Source: Pachyseris speciosa | Lineage: Eukaryota > Cnidaria > Anthozoa > Scleractinia > Pachyseridae | Direction: 5' to 3' | Assembly (NCBI GenBank): GCA_016490735.1 | Contig: JAEMWC010000004.1 | Coordinates: forward strand, 296,001-360,000 | Length of the DNA stretch: 64,000 bases | Shown here: piece after piece, positions 33,486-46,117 of the stretch | Layout of the letters: each line of letters opens with the position of its first letter | Numbering within the stretch: the stretch's first letter is position 1 | Notes under the pieces: model-generated | The model's database searches: none | What the model saw: only the letters and a program-made list of their open reading frames with translations | Told to the model about the DNA's origin: nothing | Program-made: the position numbers and the translations under genes

Positions 33486-33732
33486 CGGAGGAGATCCCTC
33501 CCTTGATAACGGCGAACTTGATTTTGATACTGCTGCCTGATTTCCCAAGGTAGGTTTGAATAGAAATGTTGTTGGACTGCCCAAACGCGACATCCAACAG
33601 ATATTCTGAAGCAAATGGTTCACACCCCTGGTGATAAAGTACTTCCTTGCCAAATCCATTGGTGATCTTCGTGTATTCACCAAAAAAGTCACATTGAATA
33701 TAAACGCAAAACACGTTTGTGAGGGACAAAAT
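33486..33732 (-). CDS. Gene A exon: unassigned extracellular module
   Basis: A 247-nt open exon, acceptor ATTCAG, donor GTAAGC, phase 0 in and phase 1 out; the latter matches the fibronectin III exon. It reads 'VYIQCDFFGEYTKITNGFG', 'YHQGCEPFASEYLLDVAFG', 'SIQTYLGKSGSSIKIKFAV'. Two Cys and alternating hydrophobic strands suggest a secreted beta-rich domain, but I do not recognise the family. The phase agreement and position make it part of gene A. Confidence 0.6.
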
Positions 33733-34476
33733 CTGAATACATTTTTACTAAGACTGTGTATTTTAAAAAGGAGTTATAGGTCCGGAATTACGCACCATTT
33801 ATGGCATCATTAGCGCACGCTCGTGCTCGTTCACATTGAAAAAAAAAATGGTGGATTTACCTTGACAATGAGCTCTGTCAATAGAAAAACGGCTATAGTT
33901 CACTAAGGAGCACGGGCACCCCAATTTCTTTTCCAGTCATATTAATAAACTAATCGTAAGCTTTGCTTCCAAAAGACTGATTTGATTTATATTTTTGAAA
34001 ATTGAATAAACAAGGAAAGTAGAACATACTCTGTGTTCTTTTCTATTTTGCATCGTGGTATAACCATGGCAAGAAAATTTGGTTCAAATATTTAATGAAG
34101 CAGGGATTCTAAATCAAACTTAAAATGTTTGTTTGTGTCCGATACCATGTACTGACCTTAGTTTATTACGTAGGCTGGACTCACAAAGATTTTGCAATAA
34201 CTTGGAATGCGTTTTTATAGTGAGAATTAAATAATGCCAAAATGGAGCATTTTCTATGCCTCACTGCCTCGTCGTGAGGACGGGAACCCTCCCCACCCCC
34301 TTATTTCAATATTAAAGTTCTCATATGATAGATATTCAGTGGACAACGTTTGCTCAAATATGTATTATCAGTTTTATTTCATAGGAATTGCCTTTACAGT
34401 CAACTAAAAAACTCCAAATTTTTCCCAGTAGAGATCTTTATTAGATACCAGTATTTCACACCATTGGTACCATTAC

Positions 34477-34718
34477 CTGCAAAAAGCAAGATTTAATTCC
34501 TGTACAGACACCAAAGCAACCGGCTGAACTAAACTTGCACTTTGTATAGTCCACGAACATCTGACATAGTTCCAGCCTGTGATTTTGAACTCTACTTCGC
34601 CCAAAGTTTGATTGAGAGTGGTGGTACAGTCTATAAGTAGACCAAAGATCATAATTGTTGGTAAACACAAGGGAATTTTCCATAGTAACTCTTTTTTTTC
34701 CTAAAAGCACGCTAACAA
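34477..34718 (-). CDS. Gene A candidate upstream exon (possible PAN/apple-like)
   Basis: An open stretch with donor GTAATG at 34476 in phase 0, which matches the phase-0 acceptor at 33733, and a weaker acceptor (TTTTAAG). It contains 'NFGRSRVQNHRLELCQMFV' and 'CKFSSAGCFGVCTGIKSC', loosely like cnidarian PAN/apple modules (a conserved N-x-R/K-L segment, then C-x3-C). A competing frame is also open here. The exon is plausible but the reading is uncertain. Confidence 0.35.
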
Positions 34719-35552
34719 CTTAAAAAAAAAATTAAAATTAAATTTGAAGGAATACCGGGCAGGGACCGCACAATTGTACAAGTACCGCCTCCCACCATCG
34801 CGTAGGTGGTGGATGGGGTTCACCTCCGGTAATCTGAACATTTTCCACAAAAACAACTGGAAGATATCATCTGTAACGCAAAATGTTTTTCTTTCTATTT
34901 ACGTCACTGACTTTCTATTTATGTCACTGACAAAGGAGTAGGACCACGTTCTTGGGAGTTGTACGCAACCACAGGTGAGACTTTAGAACAAAATTATCCT
35001 TGAATTCCTACCGTGTGTAGGACAACGCCCTCTATTTCAAAAACGATAGCGCTAATAGTTAGCCACTCGGGGATATTGCAGTCGCAACTTGCCCAGACCC
35101 CTGATTAGGACAGCCCAGCTTGAAATTATATAGCTTGTTCGGGGCAGAGGGGCCAAAAATTATACCCTGTCCAGAGGCACGTCTCAATATAGCCCCAGAC
35201 AAGCTTTTGCAATCAAAGAAAAAGGAAACTGAATACTCACTGTGCCGTGCGTTGGCCAGCTGAACAACAGAAATATCTAGAAAATATTACAAACAAGTAC
35301 GATTAGAAGGAACAATTCAACCTATCTATAGTCCAACTTTGATCTGCCATTAAGCCGTAAATATTTCTCTATTGAAAGGGCAAGGGCAAAGTATATATGC
35401 AGGTAATTTAATCCACAGTTTATCCTCGATCCTAAATGCTTGTATTTCTGGTTGCAATGTTACCTTCAAATGATGCTGACCTCAGTGGAGACATTTTTGT
35501 GTGGGCCAAACCCCTTTGTCTCCCGAGTTATTGCATTTTTTGGTGATAATAG
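34719..35552. other. No firm gene; tiny candidate exon at 35241-35276
   Basis: On the minus strand 35241-35276 is bounded by a good acceptor (TTTTCTAG) and donor (GTGAGT), 36 nt, and could be a short upstream exon of gene A ('ISVVQLANARH' in one frame). There is no independent support. The rest has no recognisable feature. Confidence 0.25.
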
Positions 35553-35748
35553 ACCTTTTTAGCTTATGGATTTTTTTTCCCAACGTAGCCCATGTGATGT
35601 TACCCTAGAGAACTGTTTCTTTGAAATTTCGCCTTATTCACGTGCATATGTACGCATAATTTATGAAAAGACAAAAAGCAAATCCCCTTGGGAAGATCAC
35701 ATGGTCTACATTTGGAAAACAAAATCGACAAGCTAAAAAGGTCTATTA
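35553..35748. mobile_element. Short TIR element, family 1, copy 2 (inverted)
   Basis: Reverse-orientation copy of 7652-7858. It shares 'gagaactgtttctttgaaat', 'cgccttattcacgtgcatat' and the termini TAATAGACC/GGTCTATTA. Divergence from copy 1 is modest (about one change in ten by eye), indicating recent spread. Confidence 0.88.
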
Positions 35749-35749
35749 G

Positions 35750-36565
35750 TCTGGAGCACTATTCATCTCCATATAAGGAGTTGCGATGGAAATAGCTGCA
35801 GTATTGTGACATTGTGTGCTCAAACGAAGGTGTGACGTCACGCCCATTAGCGGCCGTTATTCGTTTATCGAGTCAAAAATGTTGATTCTGGTAAATTTGC
35901 CGCTTTATAAGTGATTTTCGAGACATGTTCCGCTACAAAGGCCCACAGGCTGGCATCATTAAGCTGAAATGTGGGTAAAGGCAAGCCTCTCAAAGGTGAG
36001 AGACTGTTTCATGGTAAGTGAGACGACAAAGATGCTTCGCAGCCAATACTGCGGTCGAAAACCGATTCAGGGCCTACCAAGGCAATTTGGGCTAGTTTTG
36101 ACTAATAAAAAGCTCAATCGATTTCATATTTTCATTTTAGTACTGGGTGATCCGACACTTATAAACAAAACTTTGAAATAGGAAATGGAAGGGTTCTATG
36201 CTCGTGGAATAGTTGAATTTCCCAGAATTCTTTTTGGGGGTGAACGGAAAAAGTGAGAGGAAAATTTAAGGTTTACTGTAAATGTAGAATTTTGTTTTGT
36301 GGGCAATGTTTTTTTTTTTTTTTTTTTATCAAAAAGTTGACCACGAAAATGTGTAATGTTTAGTGCTGTTCTTTGGTCAAAAGATTGGCACTTTGGGGTT
36401 TGTTGCCACACAAACGGTGCCATGCGGCAAAAATTGGGTATTGTAGCTGGTATTTTTGGCTTTAATAGAAACAAAAGACACATTATTATGACGTTCTGAC
36501 AGAATTTAAAAAAGAAATAAATCATAAAAGCGAAACCGGTATTTTCCACGCATATATGCATGGTT
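35750..36565. other. No gene seen
   Basis: Only short frames without domains (35969-36181 plus, 36196-36603 minus, the latter running through a T tract and the C tract). Confidence 0.45.
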
Positions 36566-36570
36566 AAGGT

Positions 36571-36590
36571 CCCCCCCCCCCCCCCCCCCC
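36571..36590. repeat. Homopolymer C tract (about 20 nt)
   Basis: An uninterrupted run of C at 36571-36590. On the minus strand this is a G run able to form quadruplex structures. Similar G runs lie at about 42804-42821 and 57261-57281. Confidence 0.9.
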
Positions 36591-36639
36591 CTTCTCCCTT
36601 CAAAAAGAAAAAAACAAGACGTGCTGATTAAATAATGAA

Positions 36640-36790
36640 TATGTCAGAATGATAATCGACGTTGTGAGCACTTCTTATAATACGTTTTAGTGAAAATAAA
36701 GCATGAAAAAAATTCAGGTTGGTACGGATATGAACCCACAACCTCTGCGATACCTGTGCAGTGCTCTATCAACTGTCTAATAAGCCAACG
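36640..36790 (-). mobile_element. tRNA-derived SINE, minus strand (family with TTTCAGGCTTTATTTTCAC body)
   Basis: On the minus strand: 'gttgatagagcactgcacag' (A box region), then 'gaggttgtgggttcatatcc' (degenerate B box), then 'ccaacctgaatttttttcat' and 'gctttattttcac'. The same body follows the head at 36850-36960 on the plus strand and makes the palindrome at 38660-38835. Confidence 0.7.
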
Positions 36791-36839
36791 GGGAGGTAGT
36801 CATTTTGTTATTTCGTTACTTCCCCTTGAGTTATGAATA

Positions 36840-36965
36840 TATGAGAATGAGGTATCGCAGAGGTCGTGGGTTCGAGTCCCGTACAAACCTGAATTTTTCA
36901 GGCTTTATTTTCACTATTGCTCAAGAAGTGGTCATAACTGCGATGATCATTCACATATTCCAAAA
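36840..36965 (+). mobile_element. tRNA-derived SINE, plus strand, head-truncated
   Basis: It reads 'ggtatcgcagaggtcgtggg', 'ttcgagtcccgta' (B box), 'caaacctgaatttttcaggc', 'tttattttcactattgctca', ending 'actgcgatgatcattcacat'. It faces the minus-strand copy at 36640-36790, giving a head-to-head pair. Confidence 0.75.
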
Positions 36966-37850
36966 CAATCTTTTGGGAGATGTACAGGAGTGGGTGGTGC
37001 AGGGTAAGGTGGAGCTGTTTCAAGCATTATTGCTCTAATAAATAAGAGTGATTTTACTGGAATATATTAATTCATCAAATGGCGTCATTGGGGTTATCTG
37101 AAACAAAATAATGCTCTTAAAATGCAAAATTTCTTGTGTCATAGGTCATTATAAAAACCCGCTTGTGTGACTGTAAAAGCACGGATGCTATGATAAAAAC
37201 ATTCACCCGTTACACCGCCAATCTCGCTTAGAACAGGCATCAAGCAGCAAATAAGATAATTACAGGGCATTTTCCCCCCCAAATCTTGCATATGATATTG
37301 AGATTATAAAGTCAAATCTAATTATCTGACTTTTTGAGCCGATTACGAAGCAAACTTCGGCGAGCGACATTTTCGCTTGATCTGCATAAAAGACTTCATC
37401 ACGCACGAGGCAGCAAGGACAGACGCGCGTGCGGTTTGATGAGGACGTGGAAGTGTGCATTTCGCGGTGGGTCACCGGAACACAAATTAAACAACAAACC
37501 CAAAGAGCCGTCTTTTTCGGGATCAACAAATCTGTTTATGATGCCATAATCCACAGTAAATGCTATTCATTATACGTCCATATTTAAGACAAGCGATATT
37601 TTAACAATTAGATTATAAGGTAAAGATTTCTATCGCGTGATAGGTGAAAAGGACACAGCCCAAATCAGCTATCAAGCATAGAAATCGAGAGCAAATAATC
37701 TAATTGTTTTAGTACAAATGTACTAGTCGTTCAAAACTTAACAAGTAAATTATCCAAATCCTCCTCACAGACACTTCGAAAACGCGAAGAAGCGGGCTGA
37801 ATTTTGTTGACAACCGCTACTCACTATCTATCACAGAATAGATAACGAGT
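36966..37850. other. No gene seen
   Basis: Overlapping frames on both strands (37260-37529, 37334-37549) are not supported. The segment 37106-37160 (including 'ataatgctctt') resembles 41790-41845, where an unexplained coding-like stretch lies. Confidence 0.4.
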
Positions 37851-37854
37851 ATCG

Positions 37855-38172
37855 AGCCAATCAGAGAACGGCATTCGTGATAGAACGCTAGTAGATTTAT
37901 ACTAAAAAAACAAATAGATTCCATGTTGCTGTGCGTCTGTTCAGTAATAGATCACGGAAGACGTCAAAATGTGGTAAAAACATCAGTGACACACTCGCCT
38001 GCGGTTCGTGTGCCACTTCTTTGTTTTTACCACATTTTGACGTCATCTGTGATCTATTACTGCACAGACGCACGGCAACATGGAATCTATTTGTTAAATA
38101 GATAGCGAGTAACGTATAGCCATTCAGAGAATGACATTCACGATAGAACGCTAGTAGCGGTTTATACTAACT
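37855..38172. mobile_element. Long-hairpin TIR element with flanking direct repeats
   Basis: 37913-38098 folds into a hairpin with arms of about 85 bp: 'acaaatagattccatgttgc' and 'agatcacggaagacgtcaaa' on the left have near-exact complements on the right. Both sides carry a direct repeat including 'gatagaacgctagtag' (37879-37894 and 38140-38155); a third copy of the flank is at 22804-22852. It may be a nested insertion in an older repeat. Confidence 0.85.
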
Positions 38173-38659
38173 ATTTCATAGTATATCCTGGAGACAAGGA
38201 GCAGCGAACATTTCGTTTTAGTGTTGCTCGCAGTCTGGTCATGTTCCCGTTGTGACCAAGTGATCATAAAGAAGAACCCATTATCAAAATATCGACACGA
38301 AGAAGATTCTAGATTAACTTCTTCTTGGGGCTGATTGTGAACTTCAAATGATATCAACGTATTGTGCAGAAAAAAAAATTGAATCCGCTTCCTTTCGGGT
38401 GCTAGGACGTGTCGCTCGAGGCTCTTGATTAAAGCTACTAAATATGATACTTTGGAAAAAGAAAGAAACTTCAGCAGTAACTACGAAGAACGCGATATGC
38501 CTTTATATTGCGTCACTGGTATTCTTAAAAAAAAAACACGCAATATTTTCCTTGAGTTCTCCCTGACACGAGACTGTAAAAGAGACTCTAAAATACAGTA
38601 AGTAGTAAGACAGGTAGCCGTTGCTTTGCTGAAACAACCTTGCTGATTGACAGTTCTGT

Positions 38660-38835
38660 ACTAATCGAATGAAGATGACAGTGATCATCGCAGTTGAGAA
38701 TATTACTTAAGCAGTGGTGAAAATAAAGCCTGAAAATTTTCAGGTTTTTTTGTTTTCAGGCTTTATTTTCACTACGGCTTAAGTAGTGTTCGTAACTGCG
38801 ATGATCATTCTCATCTTCATTCTTAAGCTTTAATC
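38660..38835. repeat. Palindromic SINE-body pair
   Basis: Inverted repeat centred near 38746: 'gatgatcattctcatcttca' on the right matches the left 'gaagatgacagtgatcatcg', and 'tgaaaataaagcctgaaaa' is followed by its complement. The sequence is the 3' body of the SINEs at 36640 and 36840, joined tail to tail. Confidence 0.85.
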
Positions 38836-41590
38836 CGCAGTTCAAAAGTATGATATTCATACATTTACAGTAAAGTTCTAATCAGCAGCTGTAATCAGTA
38901 GAAAGACCAATACGAGCAGAGTTTATTGGTTATACATTTGATGAAGTCGTGTGCATCCCTGAAACCATCTTCCGTTTGTGTATTATCAGCGCTAGCTGTT
39001 CTCTCAGAAGGTTTCTTTAACTGGGAGCTACTGGGATTAAAACCTTGCTCGTAGCGAAGCTGGGAGAGTTGTTATCGCTGCTCTTGCATTTCACGCGAGG
39101 ACGATCTGCAGCTAACCGATATTCGGTCCAATAAAAAAGACAAATAACTTAATTCCCGAAAGGAAATAGCACGTACCTAGACATCATACCTATTCAGTGC
39201 CATCGTTATTGCAAACAAAGTAAAAATCTGACATCTGACGGCAACGGCAACTAGAACGCCACTAAACAATCGGCTTAATGAGGAAAAACAATGGCTCTGC
39301 ACGTGCGTTTTGCATTTTGGTATATTTCTTTGCTGTCCTCTATAAAACAACAACGTGCGATGACCAATTTTTATGTTTTCTTGAGAACGTGAGCGCATGA
39401 CGGCAAATTTTTCTTTCTCTTTCCTTCCTTTGACGTCGTTCATAGTAATTTAGTTCTTGGACATATCGGCAACATTTTCCAAGTTAAACAAATTTGATTA
39501 TTTGCGAAAGAGTTACCTCTTGTATAGGATCAAGAGAGTTTGCGTTTTTTTTTTTGCATTTAGTTTAGAAGAAAAGGAAAACAAAAAACACACAGTTTGC
39601 AGTGTGCTCACAAAGTAAATATGATAAATGCGAATTGCTACTAAAAGCCGTATCAACCCATTACATTGAAATTACTTTACCATGGTGTCCATTTTATACG
39701 TTTGTACAGTCGTACTTAGCAAAGGGAAAACCAGCCGTGCTCTTCAGCTAGACTGGCTATGCAACACAAATTCGCCCATTAGCTTGAGTATAGTAAACAA
39801 CCAGTCTCAAGCTAAGCTCCAGGCCGCTTCAATCACAGTAGGTTAAACAAAATGCAAAAGAGAAAATGCCCGTTGTTTGGTTCTGCTGTCTGCTATTCAG
39901 TTCCATCTTTGCCATTTGGTGGTTTCCATCTAGATTTTGGTAATTCAATACAACTGTTGTTAAATAAAATTTACTAAATGAAAGAAATACCCTCCCTTAC
40001 TTCAAGACACTGCGACGAACACTGTGTTGAAATGTTTTAGGAATTTGCTAAAACGAAAAAGAAAAATTGGGGGACCGAATTGAACTCTTGCCAAGCCTGG
40101 AATTTTCTGGAACACAAGCGTTGAAAACTGTCCAAAAAGTCATGGTAGCAGTAAACGGAGGTTGAGGACTTGACATCGGAAAAAATTACGTTTAAAAACT
40201 TATTTAGAATTTGTTATGTATAATTATAATTAGTAGTTCTACAATTTCCTGACTGGATATATTCTGTAGTAAACGCGTTGGCCATATATTTACCCAATGC
40301 GACTTGGAGCAACTTCATCTTACTGACTCACTGGTCTCAACCAATATTGCTTATAATTACGCAGCAATAGTCAGGAACGTGATATATAGCTTAATTCCCC
40401 TCGGATCTTTTTCTACCCTTTTGGATAGCAGTGTATATGATTACTTCAAACAAATCAAATTAAATCCACCGACTGAACTGCTCTCGGATAACAGTCAGTA
40501 CCAAGAATAAAACTGAAGTCATCAAAACGAAGAGTTCCTATTAACGTGCGTCACAAAAAAATACTGGGAAGTTGGTAAACCATTTTATAATGGGCATAAA
40601 AACGTGTTAAGCCACAACATATCTTCAACTCGATGAGTTCCTTTCTAACGCGCGTGACAAATTTCGTAAGTAAACCATTTTAAGGGCATATAACGTGTGG
40701 CCACAACATGCTACTTTACGCATTAAATTAAAATGTGGTATTTCAAGAGCTGTGGAAACCCAGTGACATGGAACCTACAAAACTATACACTTCAATTTGG
40801 ATTTAAGGATAAAGGATAACGCTCCCTCTCCTGCAAAAGCGAATTTAAACAATTTTGTTTCTACTTTCAAGTTTAATTTTGAGTTCCTGGGCTCCGAAAT
40901 AGAAATATTTCCCACTCAACTTTGAGAACATTTAAGCTATGCCTGTACACAGTATATTGAAACTGACTGTTTCCTTGGAGCTCCTTAAAAAGGAAGATGA
41001 TGTCGTGTAACCTTGTTATACCACTATCTATGATTTTCTATTTTTTTTTAAAAACGCCAGCCAAATGATTAAATATGGAAACTTTGCCATGGCAACTGAC
41101 AAAAAGTAAACAAGAAAACCAAATTAAAAACATTTCAATTTGCTATCACGTGAACTTCGTAACTAAATTATACAGATAATTGTTTGTCGTTTTCTGTTCT
41201 ACTTGGCAAAATGAATCAATAACATCTGACCGAATATTCCTTAGTTCCTTTTTTTATTCTTTGTATATGGCTTTTAATCAACCTTTTATAACCTTTTATG
41301 CAAATCAACCCAAGACAAGGGAACTAAGTTATTACTTAAAAAAAAAAAAAACATTGCGTTGCCCGCACTGACCTTAAACCGATTGTTGACGTGTAAGCAA
41401 GCACAACGAAATTAATTAAATTGTTGCAATAGATTTAGCATCTCCATAGTAAAAGGAGAAATGTGTACAGTCGGTGAACAAAGACCCATACGGGCCGTTC
41501 ACTAAAGACAATTTAAGGGAAATGCTAAATATGGTTGGCCATTCTGGCAAAAGCGAATGTCTGAAAATTAAATTGTTAGAGCGGAGTAGT
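38836..41590. other. AT-rich intergenic stretch, no gene seen
   Basis: Several small frames without domains (39177-39443, 40304-40510, 41180-41371). No repeat family recognised. Confidence 0.4.
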
Positions 41591-41591
41591 T

Positions 41592-41926
41592 CTATGGGAT
41601 CGATAAATCAAGGGGAGGGGACACGTAATTTGCGGGAGAGTGATGGAAGGTGGAAGGTAGACTTTGAAAAACTGTTTCGATGATTCGATGACTATAGGAA
41701 TCCTTAGTGCCTCAGAAAACTCTCCGGCGCGTGATTTTACAGGAATACGGGAAGTCATGATCACCAAAGGCGTCTCGTTTGGTTTCAGAGACACAATAAT
41801 GCTCTTTAAATGCCATCTTTCTTGCGTCATAGGACTTTGTACAATTAAAGCTCGAGTTGCCGGCACGGGCATGACTTTTGTAGAGCGGAAGTTATAATTA
41901 ATCCAGTCAGCCGTAACTGATTCCAT
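41592..41926 (-). other. Unidentified coding-like stretch
   Basis: A minus frame from an ATG at 41924 that is free of low complexity and has balanced composition: 'VTADWINYNFRSTKVMPVPA', 'TRALIVQSPMTQERWHLKSI', 'KPNETPLVIMTSRIPVKS', 'EFSEALRIPIVIESSKQFF'. It reads like an extracellular beta-rich segment, but I cannot assign a family and see no convincing splice sites. It may be a transposon or host pseudogene fragment. Confidence 0.3.
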
Positions 41927-42799
41927 GAGTCCTTAATGGAAACTGACATCAGTAATTTATTAGTAGCAAAAAGCCACTGCGTCTTTATCTTTTAAACATC
42001 AACCTTTTCTTTACCTTGGATATGGTGTTTGAAATAAATCTGTACCTAATAAGCTGCCTTGAGGAGTGATTAGGAGAGGACGTCGTCTGGTCTGTTACTT
42101 TCATCACATGAAGAATTAAAGTTGCAAAGTGCCTTACGGCTGGCGGTGCACCTTCTGGCACTGAGTGAGGTGACGAAAAGTTCTACCATGCTTTTAGTGC
42201 AAAAAGTTTGGCCAACGCGAAAAACAAAGCCAAATAACAGTCGCTGTAGTGTCAAAATCTTCTTGGAGCATTATGATCCACCATAAAACGCAATGTCATG
42301 TTAAAGTATGAGATAATTATGGCCTTTTCAACAATTAGTTTTCTTATCCACTTTACGTTTATTGTTTGGGACATAACAAAGAACTGAAATTGATTTGGTT
42401 TTGTGTGGGCAGAGAACAAATCGTTTTGGTCAGATTATTTTATGTATTTTTCCCTCCTTATAAAAAGATCGCATAAACAAAAAGGCGGTATGAAGGAGCT
42501 TGTACACTCCTTCCCTGTTAAGATCAGTCCTTGATTTCAAAACAATTGCGTATTTTAACGAGCATCGCCGAAAATTTGGAAGCTTTCGTCGGCTGCTAAG
42601 GTGTGCGATTGCCACTAAGATTTCTCCTGTACTTGGAATTACAAATGCTAACCTTGCTATCTGCAGAATTACCAACGTGTATTGGCAAGCAGATTTGCAA
42701 GTGATCTTAAAAAGGCTTATTAATTCCCGCCCTGTTTTGGATTTCAACATAAAAACAAAACTTTTCATTTTAAAAAAAGCAACACATACCGATAAAAAA

Positions 42800-42935
42800 A
42801 GGAAGGGGGGGGGGGGGGGGGCTTGTTAGAGAAGGGGATGGGGCTTTTCACAAAAACTGACTTCCAAACGAGGCTAGGGGCTTACAGACACGGTTGGGGA
42901 CTTAATAGAGAGTTTTTTTGGTATATTCACAAATA
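42800..42935. mobile_element. Degraded end of the 57.4-kb-type TIR element
   Basis: It contains a G run and 'actgacttccaaacgagg', then 'gacttaatagagagtttttt', matching 57780-57870 ('gctgacttccaaacgagggg', 'gggcttaatagagctttta') in the same orientation. Only one end is preserved. Confidence 0.7.
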
Positions 42936-45900
42936 TTATATTGGATCTTCGTTTCATCAGTCGTGGATATTTGGCCAATGGAGTTATGAAAAAAATTGTA
43001 ACAGATTTTATCATGTAGCTCTCTGCTCAAATTAAAAAGCGCTTTAGTTCGACATTTTACCACAGCATATGGTACCGAAAAATCAGTATGGTTGGCATAT
43101 TTGAAGCATCAACATGAAATTCAGTTGTCCTGTTTTCGTATGGTTTTAGTATGTTCCCTGATTGAATATTCAGAGCTAGACAATTTATATATCTACTTAC
43201 CAATTGCCACTATCTTCAGTTTCATATTATGACACTCACTTGCTTGCCTCTTAGCCAAGCCATATCGTTTACACTGCGACATTTTCCACTTTCAAGAACG
43301 TAATTCGGCTTTTTCACGGATCCTTTAGAGTATCGATACATGAAATAACTACAGGATCATTAAATTCAATTTTGACTGAGTTGCTGTGGAATACCAGTCA
43401 GACTAGGAAGTGAATAGTGAAATTGTCATAAAGAAGGATGCGTTCATATTTAAAGGAACAAAATGAGAACACGGAAAATCCCCTAAGAGCGTCACGGCGC
43501 GTTAAACCATTGCATACGTAAATACAGATAAACTGCTGTTTATGTAAAAACGTTTTCATGAATTTTTACGAGCTGTAAAATCCCAAATACTTTATCTCCT
43601 GCGCGTGTTTTTCGGCAGGCTTGCGGGCCGGATTTCGTGGTCAGGATCAATGCATCCTTATAGATTTGCATGCCTCAGATCGCAGTACATCAACTATATA
43701 CGAAAGACGTGCATATACCACAAGAATGGCGTATCAATCGGAGTGATCCAATAATCTGAATACACAGAAGAACTAAGAACAAAGCAATTGCGTGCATCTG
43801 TAGCTCTCCAGTTTGAGTTATCATTATTTGACTGTCTGTAAAATTCCTTGGAGGTTAGCAAATGCTACCATGAAAGTTTGGCTCTTATCAGCCGCAAGTC
43901 GTTTAACGGCAAGTGAACGACGCTGCGTTCTTTTATTGCAGCTCTGTTTTAAACTCTCTTCATCGTGATTCATTGGGTGGCGTTATGAATTTCAGGAAAT
44001 AACTTCAGATAATTCAGCACGTTTTGCTGGATTGCTCCGTAGAAAGCTATGAGCCTTAGCTCCCAGCTCCCTCTTCCAACCAAAAATACATTGCTATTGT
44101 TTTTGAAGCCCTGTGAAAATGCTCTCAACATTATTGGCCAAAGGCATCCACGTTAATTGTTGGGCTTTATACATGTTGTTGAGATCGAACGCTGTCTTTA
44201 GTGTCTTTGACAGTTTTTAATTTGGGTGTTGCAGTCTCAACTTCCAACAGTTCCCAAAAGCACGCAACACGGTGTTCAAACGCGCCCAACATCTGGAACC
44301 AAACAATGTTGCACGTGCTGACTCCTGCTCGACTGAGTTTCCTGCTAGGGGTTTGACTCTTCCATATAGGAATTATCATGAGTACGAGTACAACTCTTCC
44401 TTGCTTGTCCATTGTCAACACAAGATTAGACAACGTCTCTTAGCCTAATTAATGGCCTATGAAACTTTTTGACGGCATTTAGACCAAAATGCTACACAGT
44501 CGGTGTAAACGCGGGCGATAAAGATCATTTTTCTTAAACGATTATTCAAGGCATGCGAAGCCTTTCTAGTTTCTCAATGTATCGCGAACCTCAGTAAAGG
44601 CGAATAAGCGACATTTTATCCCTAACACAACATTAAACGGAAGGCGAACAATATACTGGTTTACCATGCAACCTTCTATTTTGCTTTTGTTGAAGGAAGA
44701 CGTAACCTTTGTCACAACCCTTGTCTCACCAAGACTCAAATATATTCGAGAACACAGATAAACATACTGTTTCTTATGTGGGTCGATTTAAACAGAGAAT
44801 TTCCATTTTCTAAAGGTATATTTACCATTTAATCTGGGACGTTGCTAGAAATTAATTCCCAGCAAGGAGGGGAATTTAGTCGTGACAATGTTATGTATAT
44901 CGCGATCTTTTGTAGTAAAAGGAACAAAACAGGCTGGGTTTAGAAAGTCAAAAAAGCCTCAATATTGGAAAATATTACCGAAAAAAGCGTTTCTATTTAT
45001 TCCGGTCATTGTTACTTCATGCTGGTTTTTTAATCGAATGGCATCTTTTCTCGCCTGATACTATTTTCTAAACTTTTTTTACTGTACTAGGAGGAAATTT
45101 GATAAACTCTACTGAAAAATTTAATATTTATTAAAAAATAAATGTCCGTAATTTAACATTGCAGAAAAAAATTTTGGCAAATTTAATGAGCGAAAAAATT
45201 AAATCTCTGAAAACTATATGTTGGTTTAATTTACTTACAGCAATAGCGACGAATATTTTTACACAGTTAATTTTAGAGACTGGTTATTACGATTTCGAAT
45301 GGCTGCCGTTTGGATGCCTCTTCATGAACGCCGCTTATTAAAACGCTTCACTTGTTGTCTTAAGCGAAGCTGATGGATTGACACAAATAAATTTAGTAGT
45401 CAAGTTAAAGAATGGCTCCACAGAGAAATTGAAAAATATATGATTTTTTATATTATAGAGAAGAATTTGGAGAGTAGAGAGAGTAACAATAGGCTGCATG
45501 TCAACCGTGTCAACTCTTAGTGATACCGGTCATAGTGAATGGCCAAATAATGATGGTCTTTCACCCATACATAATGAATATAGAATATTCATAGATCACA
45601 ATCCGCTCCCATTGTACCATATCTTTACAAATAAATAACTTACAAGCCCACATGGCGCGAACTAAGCACCTTGGGTTGAAGAATTTTCATATACGGCATT
45701 CGGTAGAACGAACGCTCTCAATTATACAGCACCCTCAATAGTCATTTTTCTGTGATAAGAGGAAATTTCAGCATGCGTGTCATGTTACATGCAGGCAGAT
45801 GCAGTGTTTGCCGAGCTCAAGGATGATGTAAACACGAAAGAGAGAGTCTTCTGATGACCCTTGATGCGGGTGCCAAACAAGCACTGGCAACAGTTACACA

Positions 45901-46100
45901 AAGGGTTTGTAAAACCACTATAAGTTGATTAACTGACTTAAATGAATGAAATAAAAGAGATAAGGACACATTTAATTGCCTCCTTGGATATTGACGGTCT
46001 GGCAAAAACGAGGGCCAGTAACCAATCACAATACAACGCGATGGGATGCGATGCTACAAAAATTTCGTTTGATTAGACGCTGTATGACAGGATCGTACAT
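42936..46100. other. Intergenic stretch, no gene seen
   Basis: Scattered frames of 60-90 codons without domains. The frame 44167-44433 (minus) overlaps sequence that looks like a repeat (paired 'gttgggcgcg' / 'cgcgcccaac'-type words), so it is not called a gene. Confidence 0.4.
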
Positions 46101-46117
46101 TGTGATATTGACTCTAA

